From contig JBGTQJ010000016.1 in assembly GCA_041941305.1 (NCBI GenBank), forward strand, positions 100,652 to 164,651: a DNA stretch of 64,000 nt, in the 5' to 3' direction. This document shows, one piece after another, positions 37,201-52,200 of the stretch. The notes beneath the pieces are model-generated. The model saw only the letters and a list, made by a program, of their open reading frames with translations, made no database searches and was not told the origin of the DNA. Position numbers and translations under genes: made by a program. Numbering within the stretch: position 1 is the stretch's first letter; every line of letters begins with the position of its first letter. The stretch is from JANSWP01 sp041941305 (GTDB lineage: Bacteria > Bacteroidota > Bacteroidia > Chitinophagales > Saprospiraceae).

Positions 37201-40200
37201 GTTGTAGGCACTGAAGATCTAACCTTTAATTCCAATGTTATTGGAGGAACTCCTCCTTATCAATATAGTTGGTCAGGTCCTGGAAATTTTAATGCGGTAA
37301 CTGCTAACCCCACACTTTTTAATCTAAATAGCGATGATGCAGGCACCTATATTTTAGAAGTAATTGATGACAATGGGTGTCAGGCACAGGCTGTTTCAGT
37401 TGAATTGGAAATTTCAGATGATATTGCATCACCTGTAATTTCTTCTACTGGCCCAGTCTGTGAAGGTGGTGATTTTATACTCTCAATTCAGCCATATAGT
37501 GGAAATAATGTAAATTATGAATGGTATTTTGAAGGAAATTTTCTGGAAAGTGGAAACCCAAATCTTATTGTTGACAATGCATCAGTAGCAATGACTGGTA
37601 ATTATACAGTGAAGGTTACCGCTCAAGGATGTGAAGCAACTTCGGCCATTTATCATCAGATAGTTTATTCAGACCCGATTGCAACTATTAACCCTATTGA
37701 TCCAATGCTATGTACAGACGGAGATCAAACTTTAGTATTGAGTGCCAATATCACTAATGGGCAATTACCGTTTTTCTATTCCTGGGAAAGTTCAAATGGA
37801 TTTGTTTCAAATGTTGCCAACCCAACAATTCAAAATGCCAACATGGGGGATGCAGGTTACTATTATTTGACTGTCTTAGATGCCAACGGTTGTAAAAGCG
37901 CTCCTGTTTCAACCCACATAGAAATAACCGACGGCATTGAGCCACCAGTAATTACATCCACCGGTGTTGTTTGTGAGGGTGAGGCAGTGACTCTGGAAGT
38001 AGAGCCTTACTTTGGTTTTGAAGTGGATTACGAATGGTTTAAAAATGGAAATCCAATAAATAATAACACGCATTTCTTGATTTTGGGACCTGCCATGGCA
38101 GCTGATTCAGGTGATTATGTTGTAAATGTCACAGTTGACGGTTGTTCAGAATTATCTAATAGTTTTGTTCAGGTAGTACATAGTAGACCAACTGTTACCA
38201 TTGATCCAGTTTCAGATATTCAATGTGCGACAGGAACCACTGATTTGACAATAAACTCAAATCCGAGTGGTGGGACACCTCCCTATTCCTTTAACTGGCA
38301 AGGACCATATGGTTTTTCATCAATTCTGGAAGATTTACAGTTTTTTGATGTGACGGCTTCAATATCAGGAACCTATACTCTAGTAGTTACTGATGTGTTT
38401 GGTTGCGAATCTTCAGTTGAGTCAGTAAATGTAGTGATAGATGATGGTATAGCTCAACCAGTGATAAGCTCAACAGGTCCTATATGTGAAGGAGAATCAG
38501 TGACGTTATCAATTCCAAGTTATTCAGGATCTTCTGTTTCCTATAGTTGGACTTTGGATGGTACTCCTATTTCTAATAATAGCAATTTACTAATTCTGAA
38601 CACTGCGACTATTGGTGATGGGGGAAACTATGCGGTAAATGTAACGGTAGATGGCTGCGATGCGACTTCAGACCCTTTCAATCAACTTGTTTATGAGCAA
38701 CCAATTGTAACCATTGATAGCCTACCCTTTATTGCCTGTTCAGATGGTCTTCAAGATATAGAAATCAATGCAACAGTGGCTGGAGGAGAAGCCCCATATA
38801 CATATGAGTGGACTGGACCCAATGGTTTTATGGCCGTTACTGAAGATTTATTATTTGTAAACGTAGATGCTTCGGTTTCAGGTATTTATGTCCTAAGAGT
38901 GATAGATGCAAATGGATGTGAAAGTGCAGCTGTTTCTGCAACTTTGAGTGTGGAATCAGGACTGAATAAACCATTAATCACATCATCTGGCCCTACATGC
39001 GAGGGTGGGGAAGTGGTTTTAACTATAGCACCTTACACTGGTTTTGATGTGACATACAATTGGTTCAAAGACGGGCAAATGTTAGTGAATAATGGGACGG
39101 AAATAGTTATTACGCCCGCTGTTTTGGCAAATGCAGGTATTTATACTGTTGAAGTATCTGTGGATAGCTGCACCGCTTTCTCAGATCCGTTTGAATTAAT
39201 CATTTTTGAAAAACCACAAGGAAATATTTCAGCAGTTGATCCAATTGAATGTGCAACAGGGGAAGAAGACATTCAATTGTTTGCTGAAATCAGTGCCGGG
39301 ACTGGACCATTTGAATATGAATGGAATGGACCCAATGGCTTTTTCTCTACTTTGGATACTGTGACGCTATCTAATGTAACACCGCAAATGTCGGGCACCT
39401 ATACCTTAGAAATTACAGATTCTAATGGTTGTGGTAGTTCAATATTAAGTACAGAAGTGGTAATTGAAAATGGCTTAAACGAACCTATTATTTCTTCGGA
39501 TATTTCAGTATGCGCCGGGGAGGATGCAATAATTTCTGTTCAGCCCATTACAGGTGCGAATGTATCTTATCAGTGGCAAAAGTTTGGAATCCCATTGCCA
39601 AATTCAGACCATTTTGAACTTAATTTTCTTCCAACTGATACTTCTGATGCCGGGGAATACCGAGTTTTGGTTAATGCAAATGGGTGTTCAGTTTTGTCAG
39701 ATATTTTGATATTGTCTGTTTTTGAAAAACCTGTAGTTACTATTCAAGATATAGATGAATTGAATTGTACGCCTGGTAATGAGGATATTAGTTTTTCCGT
39801 TGGAATTGAAGAGGGTGAACCCCCTTATAATTATGAATGGTCTGGTCCAAATAATTTCTTTTCAGTTTTGTCTAATCCAACTTTATCAAATGTAGACCAA
39901 ACTTTTAATGGTACATATACGGTAGTGGTAACAGATAGCCTGGGTTGTATAAGTGATCCTACAGCAGTTGAAATTGTAATTACCGAAGCAATTGACCAAC
40001 CAGTAATTGTTTCATCAGGGAATACTTGTTCTGGAGAGGAAGTGTCCTTGGAGGTTCAATCCTATTCCGGGAGCAGTGTACAATATTTTTGGACCTTAAA
40101 TGGGGATGCTTTACCCAATAATTCAAACCTTTTGATAATCAACCCTTCAAATACAGCTTTTTCTGGTGAATATGAAGTAAGCGTAGTGGTAGATGGATGT

Positions 40201-43200
40201 GAAAGCAGTTCCGTAGCTTACGATTTGGTTATTTATGAAACACCTGTTGTCAATATTGAACCTGTATCTCCAATCTTATGTGCTGATGGAAGCCAGTCCA
40301 CCCAATTAGTTTCAAATATTACTGGTGGAACCTTACCTTATATTTTTACCTGGACAGGACCAAATGGCTTTATTTCAAATGTGCAAAACCCTACCATTTC
40401 AGCATTAGACAATTCGAAATCTGGAACTTATAGTTTATTGGTCACTGATGCAAATGGTTGCAAGGCAATAACTACAAATGTGGAATTAGAAGTTACAGAA
40501 TCTATTGACCAACCAGTAATCGTTTCAGGGGGCGCGACCTGTGAAGGAGGATCTGTTACTTTGCAAGTTCAATCTTATACAGGGACCAATGTTTCCTATG
40601 ATTGGTTTGTAAATGGTGACAATATTCCTAATAATTCTAATGTACTGGTAATAAATCCGGTAACAAGTAATTTTATTGGAGATTATACAGTCACAATTAA
40701 CGTTGATGGATGTGAGAGCACTTCTAATCCTTTGAGTTTGGATATTTTTGAAGAACCCGAAGTATTTGTTACTCCTATTGATCCAATTCCTTGCTCTGAT
40801 GGTACCGCCATGCTAAACTTAATGAGCAATATTACAAATGGTACAGCTCCTTTTTCCTATCAATGGACTGGTCCAATAGGGTTCACTTCTGCTAATGCAA
40901 ACCCTGTTATATCAAATATAGACGCAGGCTACAATGGAACATTTAATTTAATCGTAACAGATGCCAATGGATGCATAAGTGATATGGCCAGTGTTGAAGT
41001 ATCTATCACTGATGCAATTGACCAGCCTGTTATTGTTGCAACAGGAGATGCCTGTAGTGGTGGTGGAATCAACTTGGAAATACAAAGTTATTCTGGTGCA
41101 AGTGTTTTATACGAATGGGAATTCGAAGGAGGCCATGAACCAGGAAACTCCAATGTAATGCAAGTTTCACCTCTGAATTCAAATTTCATTGGGGATTGGA
41201 CAGTTACCGTAACGGTAGATGGCTGTTCAGCAACTTCTGAGCCATTTTCAATGAGTGTACTTGACTTGCCGGAAGTTACAATTGATTCTCTTCCGCAGGT
41301 GACCTGTACAGATGGAACTGAAACTTTGACCCTTTCCTGCAATGTAACTGGAGGATTGGCACCATATCAATATTTTTGGACAGGGCCAAATGGCTTCTCT
41401 TCAACAAATCAAAACCCGGTTTTACAAAATATAAATGCATCTATGACAGGAACTTATTTACTAACAGTTGTAGATGCCAATGGCTGTATTAGCCAACCCG
41501 AATCCAGTGAAGTATCGATTACAGATGCCATTATTCAGCCTGTAATTGTTTCTACAGGAGCTACTTGTGAAGGTGGTTTAGTTGTTCTTGAGGTTCAGGA
41601 ATATACCGGAGCAAATTTGACTTATAGTTGGAATCTAAATGGTAACCAATTGAATAATAATTCAAATATTTTGATAATCAACCCTGCAACTTCAAACTTT
41701 TCTGGCATTTATGATGTCACCGTTGTTGTTGATGATTGCAAGTCTGATTCAGAGCCTTTTGAATTGCAAATTTTTGAAAATCCTTCAGCAATAATCGCTC
41801 CCATACCTCCAAGAAATTGTACGGATGGATCTGAAGATCTAAACCTAAGCCCAAGTATTACAGGAGGGACAAGCCCATATACTTACAATTGGACAGGTCC
41901 AAATGGATTTAACTCTTCTATTGCAAATCCAACGATTAGTAATATTAATGCTTCAAATGCAGGGACCTACAGTTTAGTCATAACTGACTCAAATGGCTGT
42001 CAAAGTGAGGTGGCAAGTGTAGAGGTCGAAATTACCAATGGATTAGAACAGCCAATTATTTCTTCTACAGGAAGCAAATGTGAGGGCGATTTAGTGGTAT
42101 TAGAAGTACAACCATTTTTTGGTTCAAATGTAGTTTATGCCTGGATGAGGGACGGTAATCCAATCAGTAATAATAACAATGAACTAATAATAAATCCTGC
42201 AATTATGGATTTTGCAGGAGAATACGAAGTCATGATCACTGTTGATGGCTGTGGTTCGATTTCTGCCCCTTACAGCTTGGAAATTTTTGAAAAAGCTGAG
42301 GTAACCATCACCCCAGTTGATCCAATAGAATGTACTGATGGCACAGAGAGCCTGACTTTACAATCAGTGGTCACTGGGGGAAATCCCCCTTATCAATTCA
42401 AATGGACAGGTCCAAATGGGTTTATTTCTACAAATCAAAATCCTACTCTAAACAATGTAAGTCTTTTGAATTCAGGGTCTTATGTATTATCTGTTAAGGA
42501 TGCAAATGGATGTGAAAGTGATGAAATAAGTGTTGAGGTGTCCATTACCGAAGGGTTGGCAGAACCTGTGATTGTCTCTACAGGAGCAGCATGTGAAAAT
42601 GAAACCGTAACACTAAATGTCCAAAATTATCTAGGTGCTGAGGTTTTATATGAATGGTCTTTAAATGGAAATACTTTGCCAAATAACACAAATCAATTAA
42701 TAATCAGTCCCGCAAACATTTCAAATGCAGGGAATTATGAAGTAATGGTGACCGTTGATGGATGTAGCACAAATTCCGATGTTTATCAGTTGGAAATTTA
42801 TGGTCAACCTCAAGTGAATATTAACCCTGTAGCAAGTCTAGATTGTACTGATGGCAAACAATCTTTGACTTTGGAAAGTAATATATCTTTAGGAACACTT
42901 CCATATTCTTACTCATGGAGTGGTCCTGGCAATTTTTCTTCAACTATTCAGAATCCAATCATAGCCAATGTGGATGCCTCAGATGCAGGGACTTATATTT
43001 TAGTTGTTACAGATGCAAATGGTTGTGAATCCAATGCTCAGAGTGTGGAGGTCGAAATAACTGATTCCCCAGAACAACCTGTTATCCTCTCTTCAGGTGC
43101 TACTTGTGAAGGGGGAACGGTTATTCTCGAAGTTCAATCATACTCTGGAGTAAATATTGATTATGAGTGGACATTGGAAGGAATTGCTTTACCTATTAAT

Positions 43201-46200
43201 TCCAACCAATATATTATTCAACCTGTCACCCTAGATTTTGCAGGTATTTACGAAGTCACCGTTTTAATAGATGGATGTTCCGTAACGTCTCAACCTTATT
43301 CTCTCGAGATTTATGAACAACCAACCATAACACTCGATTCTATAAACCCAATAGACTGTACTGATGGACTACAAAATTTGAATCTGTCAAGTTCAGTTTT
43401 TGGAGGTACAAGTCCTTATACTTATAACTGGACAGGACCTAATAGCTTTAATTCAGCATTGCCAAATCCAATCATTTCAAACATAACTGATTTAAATTCA
43501 GGTACTTATAATCTAATTATTACTGATGCTAATGGTTGCCAAACAAACACTGCTAGTATTGAAGTAGGAATTACAAATGCAATTGAACAACCAGTTTTAA
43601 CCTCATCGGGTTCTGTTTGTGAAGGAGGTGAAATCATTTTAATGGTTCAGCAATACAGTGGTTCAAACATTTTATACGAGTGGTCATTTGATGGAAGTAT
43701 TTTGAATAATAATTCCCATGAACTAGTCATCAATCCTGTAACGACTGATTTTGTTGGTGAATATGAGGTCACTGTTTATTCTGATGGCTGTTCAGCAAGT
43801 TCCCAACCCTTATCTATTGATGTTTTCGAAACTCCTTCAATTATCATAGAACCAGTTCTTCCTGTCTCATGTACCGATGGAGATGAAAATTTGACTTTAT
43901 TTAGCAATGTTTCAGGAGGATTGCCTCCCTATTCCTATGAATGGTCAGGGCCCAATAGTTTCTTTTCTGTTAATGCGAATCCAACCTTGCAAAATATCAA
44001 TTCAGATATGTCAGGATCCTATACCGTTTTCGTGACTGATGCTAATGGTTGCAGGAGTGTGGCCGCAAGTGTGGAAGTTAATATAACAGAAACGATTGAT
44101 CAACCAGTGATAGTAAATTCTGGAGCAATATGTGAAGGAGGTTCATTTACCTTAGAAGTAGCCGAATATTTTGGTACAATCGTAAATTTCTACTGGACTT
44201 TAAATGGTAATCCATTACCATTTAATACCAATGCTTATGTTATTAATCCTGCATTATTGGATTATGAGGGTACTTACCAGGTGACTGTTGAGGTGGATGG
44301 TTGTTCCTCCGTCTCAGCACCATTCGATTTGGATATTTTCGAACAACCTATAGCGAACATTGATCCAGTAGCTGATATTGAATGTACAAACGGAGCCCAG
44401 GATTTGACTTTCAATACAAATATACAAGGAGGATTAGCTCCTTACACCTATTCTTGGACAGGACCAGATAATTTCAGTTCAGGGATCCAAAATCCTACCC
44501 TTTCAAATATTGACGCTATTAACTCAGGAACCTATAATTTAATTGTGACAGATAATAATGGCTGCGAAAGTGAAGTTGCAAGTGTGGAAGTAAGTATCAC
44601 AAATGGTTTAATCCAACCCACAATTACCTCAAGTGGGGCAGTATGTGAAGGAGCCAGCGTAGAATTAGAAATTCCAGACTACAATGGAAATTCTGTTATT
44701 TATGAATGGACTGTTGATGGAACTCCAATTAATAATAACTCTAATCAACTGATTATCAATCCTGTAACAATGGATTTTGACGGTGAATATTTGGTTCATG
44801 TAATTGTGGATGGTTGCGAGACAACTTCTCTCCCTTATGATCTGGTTATTTTTGAAAGCCCAGAAGTTAGTATTGACCCCATCGATCCGGTGACTTGTAC
44901 AGATGGGCTCCAATTTTTAACAATCAATTCAAATACTTCCAGTGGATTAGCACCTTACACTTATTCCTGGACTGGTCCAAACGGATTTACTTCTTCAAAT
45001 GAAGATCCTCTTTTGGTAAGTGTCAATAGTACAATGTCTGGCACCTACACTTTAGTAGTAACTGACGCTAACAATTGTAGCAGTGTCGCTACTAGTATTG
45101 AGATACAAATTACTGATGGAGTGACGATGCCAGTAATTACTTCTTCAGGACCGACCTGTGAAGGAGGTACCGTTGTTATGTCAGTTCAGCAATATTCCGG
45201 TTCAGATGTTGTATATGAGTGGTATTTGGAGGACAATGGTTTGCCTAATAATAGTCATGAATTTATTATAAATCCAGCTACCCTTGATCAGGCTGGTGAA
45301 TATCAGGCAATAGTTACTGTAGATGGATGTGCAGATACGTCTGATATATTTACCCTCCCAATATTTGAACAACCTGAAGTTTCGATTGCAGCAATTGACC
45401 CTGTATTCTGTACAGATGGGACCGAATCAATAAGCTTTCAATCTCAAGCAACTGGTGGATCTGGTAATTATACTTTTGAATGGATAGGGCCTAATAATTT
45501 CAGTTCGGCAATACAAAATCCGACTATTTCCAATATAAACAGCTCTAATTCAGGTACCTACACTTTAATAGTTACCGATTCTAATGGCTGCTCAAGTATC
45601 GCTGAAAGTGTAGAAGTGGTCATTTCTGACGCACTGAATGTTCCAGTTATTACTTCTAGTGGTCCTACATGTGAAGGTAATTTAATTGTACTTTCAGTTC
45701 CTGCTATTAGTAGTCCAAATGTTAGTTATGAATGGCGAAAAGATGGAGTTCCTCTCTTCCATAATGCTCATGAATTGATGTTGAACCCTGTATTTTTAAG
45801 CGATGCTGGAGATTATGAACTTATGATTTCAGCAGATGGGTGTGAGGTGACATCAGCTGTACTCGAATTAGATGTATATGAAAACCCAGCTGTAACAATA
45901 GATGGTCCAATGGACCCTTTCAATTGTGTAAATGGCAGCGATGATATAGAATTATCCGCAATAGCAACTGGCGGTCAAAGTCCCTATTTATATAATTGGT
46001 CTGGACCAAATGGTTTTATTTCTTCTTCACAAACAGCCTTACTAACAAATATTAATGCAACCAATAGTGGAAATTATTCTTTAATTATTGAAGATATAAA
46101 TGGTTGTGAAAGTAGTCCATCTACTTTTAATGTTGAAATAACAGATGCTCCAGTTCAACCAATAATTAATTCAACTGGAACTGTATGCGAAGGAGGGGCT

Positions 46201-49200
46201 GTCACCCTTTTCGTACAAAATTATTCTGGTGCTACTGTCAATTATCTTTGGAAAAAAGATGGCAATCCATTGCCTCAAAATGGAAACCAGTTATTATTTG
46301 AACCAGCAACCCTTGCAGATGCAGGTACTTATATAGTGGAGGTATTGGTTGATGATTGTCAAGTTATTAGCGAAGCCTATGATTTAGAGATTTTCGAAAA
46401 ACCCACAATTGAGATTGAACCTGTACCCATTTTTGCATGTACTGATGGTACCGAAACACTAGATTTAAATGTAAATGTCTTATCGGGAACTCCACCATTC
46501 CAATTTTCATGGTCTGGACCAAATGGTTTTATTTCTAATAGCCAAAATCCAAGTATAGCGAATATTTCTTCAATTCATGCAGGCTCCTATTCTGTAGCAG
46601 TAAAAGATGCTAATAATTGTCAATCAGCGGCTGCAAGTGTTGAAGTTGAAATCACAGACGATATAGACCAGGCTATCATAACATCAAGTGGACCAGTTTG
46701 TGATGGGGATCAAGTGATTTTAAGTGTTCAAATATATGCTGGACCTAATGTGACTTATTTCTGGACAAAGGATGGTAGTGCATTGAATATCAATTCTTTC
46801 CAAATAATTCTTGACCCAGCAACAACTTCTGATGCTGGGGATTATCAAGTGACAGTTGATCTAAATGGACAATGTAGTTCTACATCGCCTGTTTTCAATG
46901 TTGCTGTTTTTGACAAGCCAAGTCTAGCAATTGACCCTATACCAAATTTTGATTGTACTGAAGGTACACAGGAATATACAATCAATACTTCCATTAATGG
47001 AGGTGATGGAGCTTATACTATTGAATGGTCTGGACCCAATATGTTTACTTCCTCCTTGTTGAACCCAACCATTTCTGATATCACCTCCGATCAAGCAGGT
47101 ACTTACACAGCAATTGTGACTGATGGAAATGGATGTCAAAGTGATTTAGAGAGTGCCGAATTAGTTGCTTCTGACGCGCTATTTCAGCCAATTATTTCCT
47201 CTAGTGGTCCTGCTTGTGAAGGTGAAGAGGTAGTTCTTTCAGTTGCGCAAGTGGCAGGGGCTAATGTGGTATACTTATGGACAAAGGATGGCAATTTGAT
47301 AATTAACAATTCTAATACTTTAGTTTTTGATCCCGTTTTACCTGGTGATGCTGGTAACTATGCCGTCACAATCGAACAAGGAGGATGCTTAGCGACCTCG
47401 AATGTTTTCACTCAAGTAGTTTTCGAAAAACCTGTAATTAGTATTGACCCGATTGCTCCTGTTGAATGTACAGATGGCAACCAAAATTTAACTATTTCTA
47501 CAAATGCTACTGGTGGGGGAGCTGCTTATACTTATACCTGGACAGGACCCAACAACTTCGGATCTTCTAGTCAAAGTCCAACTCTTTTAGGAGTCAATAA
47601 TTCCATGTCAGGAACTTATATCGTGACTATTATGGATTCAAACGGCTGTATAGGGGATCCGGTATCAACTGAGCTTTTCATAACTGATGCTATAGCTCAA
47701 CCCTCTATAACTTCTACTGGACCAGCATGTGAAGGTGAATCTGTTACCCTATCCATTCAAGAATATTTTGGTGCAAATGTCACTTATGACTGGACAGTAA
47801 ATGGCATCCCAATAGGAAATAATACCAATGAAATATTTATTGCCCCAGCTGACATTTCACAAAATGGAGATTATCAAGTTCAAGTAACAGTTGATGGTTG
47901 TTCTGCCACCTCACAGCTGTTCTTGCAAACCATTTATGAACAACCTCAAGTCTCAATTAACCCAATTGACCCAATTGAATGTTCAAACGGGCTAGAAAAC
48001 TTGATATTAAATGCCAATGTTTCAGGAGGAAACACACCTTATACCTATCAATGGAGTGGTCCAAATGGATTTACTTCCTTTAGTCAAAATCCTACCATTA
48101 CGAGCTTGGATAATTCAAAATCAGGAACTTATAATTTATTAGTCTCTGATCAAAATGGCTGTAACAGTGAGATAGCTAGCGTAGAAGTATCTATAACTGA
48201 AGCTATTGATCAACCAGTATTAACTGGAAATTCTTCTGTTTGTGAAGGCGCAACTGTGACCCTGGAAGCTCCACTTTATCAAGGAGCATATGTCAATTAC
48301 ATTTGGTTGAAAAATGGTGATCAACTTTCAAATAATTCAAATCTACTGACTATTAATCCTGCAACTATAGATCTTTCAGGGGAGTATATTTTGCAAGTTG
48401 AAGTTGATGGTTGTACAGCAACTTCTGCTCCTTTTATCTTAATCGTCTATGAAAACCCAATTGCAATTGTGGATGCGATAGATCCTATAGAATGTACGGA
48501 TGGGAATGAAAGTATAACATTATCTTCAACTGTCCTTGGAGGTGTTGCACCGTATCAATATTTTTGGACTGGCCCTAATGGATTTAACTCTGCATCCTCT
48601 CTTCCAACTTTGTCAAAAATTAGCTCAGATGAGGCTGGCACTTATAGTTTAATGGCTACCGATGGGCGTGGTTGTTTTAGCAATACATTTTCTTTTGAAA
48701 TATCAATTACAGATGCAATAGATCAACCTCTTTTATCTTCAACTGGACCTGCCTGTGAGGGTGAAGATGTGATATTGGAGATAGATCCCGTGGCTGGCGC
48801 CACTGTAAATTATTTATGGATGAGGGATGGGACCCCAATTTCCAATAATTCTCATCAACTTATCCTAAATCCTGTACTTGCTTCTGATTCAGGTATTTAT
48901 TCAGTTTCTGTAAACGCAGATGGCTGTGAAGGTAGCTCAACAGGTTTAACTCAAATCATTCATGCTCAGCCCTTAGTAACCATCAATAATATTGACCCAA
49001 TAGAATGTACAGATGGAAATCAAACCCTTTCTCTGGAAGCTATGGCTAACAATGGTACAGGGAATTATTCTTTTTCATGGACTGGTCCTAATGGTTATAG
49101 TTCACAAAATGCTGTTGCCATACTGAACAATATTTCAAGTGATGAAAATGGCACCTATACTGTTTTTGCAACTGATGAAAACAATTGTACCAGCGATCCA

Positions 49201-52200
49201 GTAAGTATTGAAGTTTCCATTACAGATGCGATAGATCAACCTGTCTTGACTTCAACTGGTCCCGCATGTGAAGGGGAGGAGGTAATATTGGAAGTTGAAC
49301 CGATTTCCGGAACAAATATTTCCTACATTTGGATGCGAGATGGCATTACGATTTCCAACAATTCCAATCAATTAATCCTAAATCCCGCGACAATAGCAGA
49401 TGCTGGAAATTATCAGGTTGTTATAGAATCTGATGGTTGTAATGGCACTTCGGCTATTTTGAATCAAATAATATATGAGCACCCAGAAGCAAATATTACA
49501 CCTATTGACCCAATTACATGTACAGATGGTACTCAAAGTCTAAACCTGAATGCTACTGTGACTGGTGGTTCTTCTCCTTACTTCTTTTCATGGACTGGGC
49601 CAAATAATTTTGTTTCAACAAACCAAAATCCCGTCCTAAACGCAATAAACAGCAGTAATTCTGGTACTTATATTTTCGAAGCCCAGGATATGAATGGTTG
49701 TATCAGTCATGCGGCTTCAATTGAAATCTCAATCACTGATGCTGTCAATCAACCCATCTTGACATCGACAGGGCCGGCATGTGTTGGGGAGGAGGTTGTT
49801 TTGGAAGTTGAATCAATTGCTGCATCTAATATAAGTTATGTTTGGATGCGGGATGGGATCTCAATTTCCAATAATTCGAATCAATTAATTCTTGACCCGG
49901 TATTAATTTCAGATGCAGGTAATTATTCAGTTGTTATTGAAGCAAATGGTTGTGTGGGAACTTCTTCATCTTTTGACCAAATCGTTTATGAGAACCCAGT
50001 TTTAGAAATTGATCCTATTTCGCCAATTGAATGTACTGATGGAACACAAAATTTATCCCTGTTAGCAAATGCGGTAGGAGGTAGTGGTATTTACAGCTAT
50101 TCATGGTCTGGACCAAATGGTTTCGTTTCTGCAAATCAGAATCCTGTACTTACTAATATCACTGCTCAAAATTCCGGAACTTATTGTGCAAATGTTACAG
50201 ATAGTAATGGTTGTCAAAGTGTTTCTGTATGTATAGAAGTATCTATAACAGATGCTTTAAACCAGCCTATTTTGAGTAGCTCTGGGGCAGTATGTGAAGG
50301 AGATGAAATCATCCTGAGTATTCCTCCTGTTCAAGGATTCAATGTCACCTACATATGGATGAAAGATGGAATTTCTATATCTAATAATTCAAATGAATTA
50401 ATAATTAATTCTGCCAGTTTAGTAGATGTAGGAGATTATTCTGTAATGATAGAAGCCTCAGGTTGCGAAACCACATCAAATTTCCTTTATCAGGAAGTTT
50501 TCGAAAATCCAGGAATTGAAATTGAAGACATTGACCCTATTCTTTGCTCTGATGGATCTGATAATTTAGGCCTTCTGGCAAATGTGTCTGGGGGAGATGG
50601 AAATTATGATTACCAATGGTCTGGACCAAATGGTTTTACTTCTACATTGGAAAATCCAACGATATTCGGAATTAGTTCTCAAGAGACGGGGACTTATGAT
50701 TTACAGGTTTCTGATGGGAATGGTTGTTTAAGCGATATTGTAAGCGTAGAAATAGCAGTTACCGATGCTATAGACCAACCAATTATCCTTTCAAGTGGCC
50801 CAGCATGTGAAGGTGGTGAAGTGATTCTGTCTGTTCAATCTTATGCTGGTGCAAATGTATCTTACCAATGGACTCGAGATGGAATTTCTATCCCAAATAA
50901 TTCCAATGAATTAATTATCAATCCTGTCACGATGGCTGATATGGGTGATTATGCTGTCTCGGTAACTGTAAATGGATGCGAATCCATTTCTACATTGTTT
51001 TCACAAACCATTTACGAAACTCCAACCGTTTCAATAGACCCAATTGATCCAATAGCATGTACAGATGGTTCTCAAACGTTGAATCTGGGAGCTTCAGTTA
51101 ATGGAGGCTCTGGAACTTATACTTTTGCATGGTCAGGACCAAATGGTTTTGTATCACCAAGTCAAAATCCAAGCATTCCTGGAATTACAAATGACAATGC
51201 TGGGACCTATTATTTAATTGTGACTGATGGGAATGGATGTGATTCACCCCTACAAAGTATCCAGGTTGCTATTACCGATGCTATTAATCAACCTGTGATT
51301 TCTTCAAGTGGGCCTGCATGTGAAGGTGGTGTATTGAATTTAAGTGTAGATTTAGTCCAAGGATCCAATGTCATTTATAATTGGTTGCATAACGGAAATA
51401 TTCTCCCAAATAACTCCAATGAACTGATTATCAGCCCAGTTTCTGTTTTGGATGGTGGAGCATATCAAGTTGAGATTACCGCTGATGGCTGTTCATCTAC
51501 CTCTAGTGTTTATAATCAGGACATTTTTGACACACCTATCCTTGGAATTGAACCAGTTGCTGCTATTAAGTGCACAGATGGAACCAATGATATTCAATTT
51601 ATATCGGCAATTGATGGAGGAAACGGAATATATGATATTGAATGGACAGGACCTAATGGATTTATCTCCTTTAATCAGAACCCTATAATAAATAGTGTTA
51701 CCAGCATCAATTCTGGAGTTTATATTTTGAATGTAAGGGATGGGAATGGTTGTGATGCTTCTCCTGTTAGTATTGATGTTTCAATATCTGACGCATTGCA
51801 ACAACCAGTTATTTCCTCAAGTGGACCATCTTGCGAAGGAGGAACAATAACCCTGAACATTGAATCATATAATGGTTCAAATGTCAGTTACGTCTGGATG
51901 AGGGATGGTATTCCAATTTCTAATAACTCACCAGAATTGATATTGAGTCCTGCATTGGCTACTGACTCCGGAGATTATACTGTTACAGTAATTGTGGATG
52001 GATGTGAAAATACCTCTTCAGAATATGAATTATTGGTTTTCCCTCAACCACAGGTATTTATTGACCCGGTGGATCCATTACTCTGTACAGATGGGAATGA
52101 AAACCTAGTAATTAATGCAACTGCTTTTTCAGGCTCTGGTAATTTCACTTATCAATGGACTGGACCAAATGGCTTTAACTCTACCATACAAGACCCAACC

